From NCBI GenBank assembly GCA_012845835.1, contig JABAKD010000016.1:4825919-4889918 (forward strand): DNA of 64,000 nucleotides, given 5' to 3'. The notes below the pieces were generated by a model. The model was not told where the DNA came from. It made no database searches and was given only the letters and a program-made list of their open reading frames with translations. The translations under genes and the position numbers were made by a program. The DNA comes from Undaria pinnatifida (taxonomy: Eukaryota > Sar > Phaeophyceae > Laminariales > Alariaceae). Positions 10,001-19,000 of this stretch are shown piece by piece (the first letter of the stretch is position 1; every line of letters starts with the position of its first letter).

Positions 10001-13000
10001 TTAACCAGTCAGATCGGTCAGATCGGTCAGATCGGTCAGATCGGCAAGAAACATGTTGAGAAACGTTTACCCCCCCAAAAAAAGCGCAAGCCCTACCGTA
10101 GACGACTCAAATACAGGAAAACGTTTGCGGTATGCTTGTCATCCTACTTGGATGCGACATGAACTTCCAAAGACATACTGGTATTATGTAGTATCTTGCA
10201 AAAATTCCCAGACAGAAGAAGAAGAAGAAAATCAAAAAAACAAAAACATGATGCGTATGCTGTGCATGGCAGGCGAAGGCACCGGCAACGGTGTTTCCTG
10301 CGCTGGACGACGACAGCGTGCACGTTCGCGGGAACGTCTACGAGGCCCTCGCGAGCGCCTCTATCACGGACCCGGGTGAGAACATGATACCATATTTTAG
10401 ATGCTTTGCACGTTTTGGAGGACCGGTAAAAATCTAAAAGTTTGGTTTGTGCAATCGCCGTTTTGCTCCCAAATATGTGCCGTCGCGTGTTTCTTTTTTT
10501 AGCTCGTTTTCTTCCTTCTTTTTAGTATCCGACGACGGCCGGGTAACACATGGCATACCTGGTATAGCTTAATCTCACCACATTGCTATCACATCTATCT
10601 GTGTCGCCTGTCAAAATGTACCACATATCGTATCTGTGCCGCGTGTCCGTCCATTGTAACTCGGTTGGAGAACACAGCGCACGGTGCTGCCGTGGTAGAA
10701 GAAGATGCAAACTAAACCGGTAAAACCGTGCAAACAGGGCGAACCGGGTAAATCGGGCATACCGGGAAGATATACTGGATATACTGATTAAACTCGGTAG
10801 ACAGCGTAGACATGGTAGTTCGGGTACTAAACTAGGTAAACCGGGTAAATCGAATAAACCGGGTAAACTTGGTTTGGTATACGGGAAAACCTGATAAACC
10901 GGGTAAACCGGATAGACCGGACAACCCGGATAAATCGAGTAAACCGGGTAAATATAGTAAGCCAGGTAAACTTGGTATATCGCGTGAACCTAGTGAACCG
11001 GGTAAACCTGGTCAGATGGGTAAACCTGACTAACCGGATAAAAAAGGTACACCGGCAAAAAATTATACGCTGGAAACCCCCCCCCCCCCCCCGGTAAACC
11101 AGGTAAAACCGAGGAACGCGGGTAAACTGCGTTCACCGAATAAACCGGGCAAACAACGCACACCGAACAATCCGGGTCAAGTGGGTAAACCGGATAAACC
11201 GGATTAACCGGGCAGTTTTGTAAGGCTTAGTTTGGGTAAGCTATCGGTTAACCTTTTGCAAGTGGTCAAACGGACTAATAATACCCCACTACTAGCTCCT
11301 TAAAAAAATGGCGTCGTCGGCAGGACTACGTTTCTTTGGGGGGTCGTGGGTTCGAATCCCACCATCCACAATAATAAAAAACTTTTTCAGAGTTTCCTCG
11401 TGTCGAACTAGACGAAAGCTCTCCCCGGTATCCCCAGGAATAAATGAAACGGCTTGGATATTGACACGTCCGCCCGTGTATCCGGCCGACCTGCTATCCC
11501 GCCGTTTCGCGAGGGAAGAGTGTTACAAGGCTTGGTTGGGGTATGAGCAATTGGTCAACCTTTTGCAAGTGGTCAAACGGACCAATACCCTTCTAATTCC
11601 TTAGCAGTAAACCGCGTAAAACCAAGCTTGGATAGCTCACGCAGCGCCATACAACAGCGGGACAGACGCACCGTTTATAGTCACAAACCGTACCTGAAGG
11701 ACGCGGGTCACGGTGTAGAGGTAGCATTACTGGGCCAACCAACAATTTTTGTGAATTACCGGTCCGGCTCATCAACCGAGGAGAGAGAGAGAAAAACAAA
11801 AACAAAAACAAAAACAAAAAAACAACCCGCAAAAATCGTTTTCGTTTCCTAATCTATTACTCGTACCTGGTAGTTGTTTTACACTATTACAGCCCTCCTC
11901 GGGATTCTTCATCGGACGGTGGAATCAAACGTTTTGTCCAAAAGTCGACTTACGGGTGAGGTATGGAGATCCTCAGGTGGAAGAGCCCTCAGAGACAATA
12001 ACGTGGAGACGCGTGCGACGATAGAGGCATTAGGGTATGCCCCATTTTTGGCGAAAACGTTTTCTGAACGACTGTGTTCCTTAACTCCAAAACCGTCGGA
12101 ATTTCTTCCTTTTTTTTGGCCAACATCTATATATGAAGGAGTTGTATAGCTATTTTTTTTTTTATAACATGGGAGTGTCCATCGGGTTTGTAAATGCTTT
12201 TCGTTTTCCTCAAAATCAAGCTCCTGCGTGGGGAATAGAGCTCCACTCCTCTGTATTCCTCCTCAATAGGTTAAGAGCCCCGGAGAAAAAAATGGTGCAC
12301 ACACCTCTACCGTGAGCTTGGGCTGAGAGTTTACACGGTACCGTGGTATACCGTGGTAGACGGTACCGTGGTATATCGTGGTATACAGTTTCGTGCGTTA
12401 CTGCTTACTACTGAGGTGTTACCGGGGGTAATTGAAACAGGGCCTTCACGGAGTATACGTAGAAATTATTAACGCTTCTGCAACAACACGCCGGTCTGTC
12501 TGTTCTGTCTGCCTGTCTGTCTGCCTGTCCTGTCTGTGTGTCTGTTCTGTCTGTCTGTCCGTCGGTATCCCGTTGGCGTTGTCGTTGCAGGCACATGCGC
12601 TTTGGTCGAAGTGGGCTACCCGGCCAAGTTGGTGGACAAAGCAGTTAAGGAAACGCCGGAGCTACAGCCGCTAGCGTTAAGGGTGAGAGAGGACACCAGA
12701 AAGGGAGGTGGGGGGGGGTCGATGGGGGAGGTCGACGGGGGATGGGTGGGGGGGAGGGGGAAGAGGGGATCGGAGGGGGGGAGGAGATCGGAGGGGTGGG
12801 GGGGGAGGGCGAGGAAGGGATCCGAGGGGGGGAGGGGATCGAAGGGGGGGTAAAGAGGGAAGGGGGATGGGGGGGGGGGCGTACTCATTTGTTGCTTGCC
12901 TCGGTCATTTGATCATTGACCACGCATCCCTTTCGAGACGGAGCACCGTTCCTACTCCTAAATAGAGACACACCTCCAACATTCGGGAGCTCAGTACGTT

Positions 13001-16000
13001 TCTTTCATATGTACTACGTGAAAATGGTGTGGTATTTGCTTGTCTTAACTCCTTCCACAAAGAAGAAAGAGGTATACCAATACGTAGTTGGGTGGAGGCG
13101 CACAGAGCTGCCCTGGTGGCAACGCAGACGAGAGTAGAGCCCACACAGCGGGAGAACGTGAAATGTACCAGGAGGAACGCAGTGCGTTGGAAGAAGATAT
13201 GAGGAAAATAGACGGATGCGACATGGAGAAGTTTGGTAAACTAGAGAGAAGCGAGAACACGATCGAGATCCTAGGATGAAAGATGGTGGCCACACACGCC
13301 CAGAGAAGGGGGTAGGGGGGAGAGGTGGGCAGGGAAGGTTCGGAGGGGGAGCGGGTGGGGGACGGGGGGTCGAGGAGGTGAGGGGTGTAAGAGGGGGGGG
13401 AGGGCAGAGTTAGGGGGGAGGGGAGTCGGAGGTAGGGCGGGAGGGGGCGGGAGTCGGAGGGAGGGAGGGGGGAGAGGAGTCCAAGGGGGCGGGGAGGGGG
13501 GGGTCGGCGTGGTAGTACGATAGGCTGTGACCACCTCATGGCATTAAAACATGAAACGACACAATACCACAACTGACCAAAAACACTCGAAACACCAAAC
13601 CAAAAACTCGCTTTGGCGTCACAGGTCCTTCGCAATTTAATCAAGCACAAAGAGGGTCTGGAAACGGCTCTGTCCGCATCTCTAGTGGAAACCCTTATCG
13701 GCTTGTTGGGGGAGGAGAGGCCTCCAGAAGTGCAGCGCGAAGCATCGACGACTCTGGCCTCAGCTTGCTTCGACGACATGGCCAAAATCATTGCCATTCA
13801 GGTGTAGTCGTGTTCCCGCGTCTGTGCGGTAAGCCTTACAGCGGGTCCCAGATTTAGTGCAGCGAGCAACCATTTATGATCCTGGCGTCCGCTTGCTTCG
13901 CGACGTCACGTCAAAGGGCGTCGCCAATCAGGCACAGCCCTGATACCAGCGTTAGTGCGGCACCCTTTACTGCCGACCCCCAGTTTGTTGCGGTGAAAAA
14001 ATTGCTTGTCGCCACCTCGTTCTACAGAGCAAATACCACACTATATCCCGGGATAGATCGAGGTCTCACCTCAGCGCCGGGCGTTGTCGTCTGGCAAGGA
14101 GCTGCATAAAATGGAGGACCACTGCGACTGTACTCGAGTAAGCTGTGGCTCTAAGGATATGAAGGGCACCATAACCCTTACATACACAAAGAGCGTGCGG
14201 GAGACAAAATGAACGTCAAAACACTGCTGTGTATTATGTTTAGTTCGTTGTGGATACCAGGTCCCCTTCCCCCAGATTGTACCGCCTCGGCACACACACA
14301 AGTTCAAGGTCACTAGAGGTCCCAGACTTTCGTTCCGTGCTGACCCGAGATGCCGACTCACCTCGGTGTGTCCCCCACACCATAATTCCCGTTGTTGGTT
14401 GGGGGCGGGGGGGGGGGGAAATCCTAGCCTTAACCCTAACCCTAATTGTAACATGAACCCCAACCCTAACCCCGAAATCCCAAACTACACCAAAGTCGGC
14501 GTAATAATGCCTGACCAATCTTACCTCAACCCCTACCCGTACGCCTATCCCTAGCCCTACCCCTGTTCCAAACCCCGAAACCCTAAGCTACGCCAAAACC
14601 GGTATAATAGTGTCTGACCAACCTTATCCCTACCCCTACCCCTATCCCTACCCCTACCCCTAACCCCGAAACCCCAAGCTACGCTAAAACCAGTATAATA
14701 GTGCCTGACCAGCCTTATTCTTGCCTCTAACCCTACCCCTACCCCTGCTCCAAACCCCGAAACCCCAAGCTACGCTAAAACCGGTATAATAGTGTCTGAC
14801 CAACCGTATCCCTGCCTCTAACCCTATCCCTACCCCTACCGCTACCGCTACCCCTACCCCTACCCCTAACCCTAACCCCGAAGCCCCAACCTACGCTAAA
14901 AACGGTATCGTAATGTCTTACTATCCCTACCCACACCCTTATCCCCCCTACCCCTAAACCTGCAAACCCCAAGCTACACTAAAACCGTAATGTTAGTGTC
15001 TGATCAAACCCTATCCCTCCCCCGGTCCCTCCCCCTCCCCCGCTAACCACCACCCTTACGCCGCTCCCTCGTATTGCCCTAAATGCAGAAAATTCGTGCC
15101 TGGCCGGCGCTACGCCTACTCCTCCACTCCTACTCGTACCCCTAACCCCAACCCCCCAAACCACACTAAAACCGGTATAATAGTGTTTGGCCTGTGGTAT
15201 GCTTCCGCAGACTCGTGCCTAGAAATAGCAGCTGTCATAAATGAACGGTAGCCAACATGTAGAAAATGGCCGAAAGTGCATAATAAGGCTAAGCTTTCCT
15301 GTTTGGTAGGGAGGCGGAGTCGGACGCGGGGGGGGGGTGTACTCGATACTCATGCATGGCCGTAGTCGTATGACCATAGACCCTCGCATCCCTGCTATGC
15401 CGGGATGGAGAACGTCGGGTTTTCACCAGCCAGGCAGGCATTGCTTGCACCAAGCGCGAGGCGCCGTGAGGTGTTCGGCGAGTCTCATGAAGGGTGAATT
15501 GCATCCTTCCAAGAACCGCTCGTAAGACGGACTTCGGCACCTTGTGCCTACTTTCTTGCTTATGGATGACAGAGCCAATGAGTTATATATATTTTTCTGG
15601 TGTGGCCACTCCAGAGATATTACTATGTAACTGCCTCGTGGGTGTCTTACCATATTCACACTACGTGATGCGATCATTCCCCTTGTGCGGAGTTAGCGTT
15701 CTCCACCCCGCACTATATGATCTACTCAATAACCATCATGGTGACCGCCAAACAAAAAAAAAGACGGTCCCCTGGTTGTCTAGCTCACGCAGTGACTGGC
15801 ATGTTTACAGCGTCGTTGCCAATCAACGCCAACCCCAATATACATGTAATGTTTTGCAGCGTCGGTGCCAACCGAAACCAACTATTATTTATATATTTTA
15901 GGAGGAGAGGGGTAGGGGGGGGATAAGGGGGGGCGGGAGGGGGGAGTAAGGCGGGGGGTAGGGGGGGAGGTAGAGGGGGGGGGGGGAGCGGAGGTAGCGG

Positions 16001-19000
16001 GGAAAGGTGGAGGGAGGAACAGGAGGAGTAGGAGCAGGAGAAGCAGGAGGAGATTAGCGACGGGGCTTGGACGCAGACGTCTGTGTTTCAAAACGTTTAT
16101 CAGGGCCTCCAGGCCCAGAAATGCGACAAGGTTGCGCGTTTTGATTCCACCCCAGATTCAGAAACCGATTGGCCCAATCCCCCCATTACCCCCCCCCCCT
16201 AATCTGACGTACACCGTCACGGCATCGTAGAGATGCGGGGGCCTATGGTCTCAAGACTAAGGCCATGCATCGTATGACTCCATGCCCCCTTCCCCGCTCC
16301 CATAAATGGTGTGCTCAGAATTTTCCGTCTTTGTGGTCCGGAAGCGAATTACTTCCTCTCCCGCCCCGCAACGGCTCTTCGTTTCCACTCCTAATTCTGT
16401 GTTTCGTTCATTTTTCCTTCTGCCTAAAACACATGTTATGAGATGAATACGGATTCGCCCCGCTCAAATACTCACTTATAAGTTAAGTTCCCCACCTTTC
16501 CCCGCCCCCCCCTCCCCCCCCCCTTTTTTGCTCTTAATGAACTCTTAACCTCTTAATGCATGACAGAACGACGGTGTCGCCATGCTGGCCTCGCTTCTGG
16601 CCGTGCGCAGCGTTGAGGTCCGTTCGGCGGCCATGGGGGCTTTGATGATGATCACCACCGTAGATGCCGGTAAGTCAGATGCTATTTTATTGGAGATGTG
16701 CGTGCTATATGTTCGCTATGCTGCGATAGGGTTGCATTTTTTTTTAGGGACCCCGCGCTAGGGGGTGCAGCAGATTCTAAGAAATTTCTGAGGTCCTAAC
16801 CAACGCGAGGAGCTCAATATTTCACACGCGAAACACGGCTTCGAAAACAAACGTTCTACGCGCTGTTAATAGTCCTAAACCACAAGATGCTCGAAACAAA
16901 TGGTCATGCTATCACCAATGGTTCCAAGCTTTTGAGGAGCCCAACCTCGGTCAGAAACGCCTGTCTCGAAAAGTGAAGCCCCTGCCAACCGTGGGATAAC
17001 TCCTTTTCTCAACATCTTTCTGACACTTCCTTGGTAGCATTCCTCAACTGACTGGCGCCGCGCGTTATCTACCACAGCAAGGTACACCACTTTTGACGTT
17101 TTTTTTTTGTCTGAACGACGAGCTCGCCTTAACCCCAAATTGGCGGAAAAAAATATTACTATTTTCACAATCTGAATATGTTTTTGGTCACGCCTGAGTC
17201 GTTCTGCGGTAGCCCCCCCCCCCAATTTTTCCTTGACGAAATCGCCGGTTTCGAAACCAGCTCACGGCCGAAAAATCTTCTGAAATGCGGTGCCCCTTTC
17301 CGCCCCTCCGACGTCACCGTTCGGCCGTCCTTTGCGAAAAATAAAACATGCGAAGATTGAAAAAAAAAAATCATAGCACCCTTCCTCGTGTCGAGCAGCC
17401 ATGGAACGTTTGTCTTAAGAAAGTCGCTGATTTTGGGGAGGGGACTATCATCGTAGCATCAGTCCCCTGGGACATTGGCTTTGGCCGTCGGGCTGCACTG
17501 CCTTGTCAGTTTTTCACCTAAAAAATGAAGTGCTTGCCACGGAGGGGTACATTGGTTTTGGTCGTCAGGTTTCGCTCTACGCGCTATACCTTGTCAGTTT
17601 TTTTCTTCTAAATAATCAAGTGAGGTGATTTAGAGAAAAAAAAGTCGGGTCCCCTGACCGTAGCCCGTGGCCTACTCCAACTATACTCCAACTATACTCC
17701 AACTATACTCCAATTATTGACTATTATATATAGCTCATATATAACTATAGTCCAACTATGCTCCAACTATACTCCAACTATACTCCAACTATACTCCAAC
17801 TATACTCCAACTATTGACTATTATATATAGCTCATATATATGGTGATGACCCCGAGCGTTGATGCCGGTCAGTCAGATGCGAAGCAGTAGTGGAGACATT
17901 CCGTACGTAGCCTCCTCGAATGTGGACAATAAAGACAATAAAGAGCCGCCTCTTAACAGGCGCAGAGGCCATGTAAACAAGCATGCAAGTCACATTCAGT
18001 TCGTACGGAAAACACGAAAAAAAACAAAGAAGTGCGTACACGGCGTGTGGTTCCAGTATGTACGAGAAGGCATCTTGGGAACGTTTCGCGCGTCGGAGAG
18101 ATCATCTGGTATCCCCACTTGATGATCTAGATATTCGCGGGAAGATTTGTACGGTCTATAGCTCATGTTACCGATATAGTAACCGTACGATCTGTTTTCC
18201 ACGGTTGGATACCGTACACGACAGAACATAACACACCCACATAAGATAGCACACCCCCCACAGAATACCACACCCGGTGATAAAAAATTTGAATCTCAAT
18301 CAAAAAGGAGAATTATCACCGGGGTTTAACACCCCCCCTGAGGTTGTGCCGCATGTGCCGATACTCTCTACAATTGTGCAGATAGTATAATAGTGTAGGT
18401 CGCAGGATTGGGTAAGGAGGGGTGTCTGACTCTGATATGTTCTGTACAACGTTTCATAACGTCAAGACACAAGATCTAGTAGGATCTACTGTAAATGATC
18501 TAGATGATCTAGATCATCACAAAACCTCATAACGTCAGACACAAGATCTACTACTGTAGGATCTACAGTAGATGATCTAGATGATCTAGGTGATCTAGAT
18601 TGTCACAGCATCTCATAACGTCAGACACAAGATCTACTACGGTAGGGTCTACTGTAGATGACCTAGATGATCTAGGTGATCTAGATTGTCACAGCATCTC
18701 ATAACGTCAGACACGAGATCTACTACGGTAGGATCTGCTGTAGATGGTCTAGATGATGTAGATAATCTAGATGCTCACAACGTCTCATGACGTTAGACAA
18801 AATATCTACTGGGGCATGCTGAAGATGATCTAGATGGTCTAACATTGTAGATAATCTATCTGATCTAGATCGTGATCTGTCTGGTCTGTCTGATCTACAT
18901 CGTAATCTGTCTGATCTGTGTGATCTAGATCGTGATCTGTCCGAACTGTGTGATGCTTATGGGTGATCGACGTTGAAGCTCATGCTGCACATATTTGTTG

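Noticed and set aside
13045..13797. 250-residue open frame on the minus strand
   Set aside because: It is antisense to RSPH14 exon 6 and runs through G-rich repeats that translate as proline-rich sequence. The plus-strand exon is clearly the real gene.
18455..18960. CRISPR-like regular repeats
   Set aside because: The units are contiguous tandem copies without unique spacers, in a eukaryotic context.
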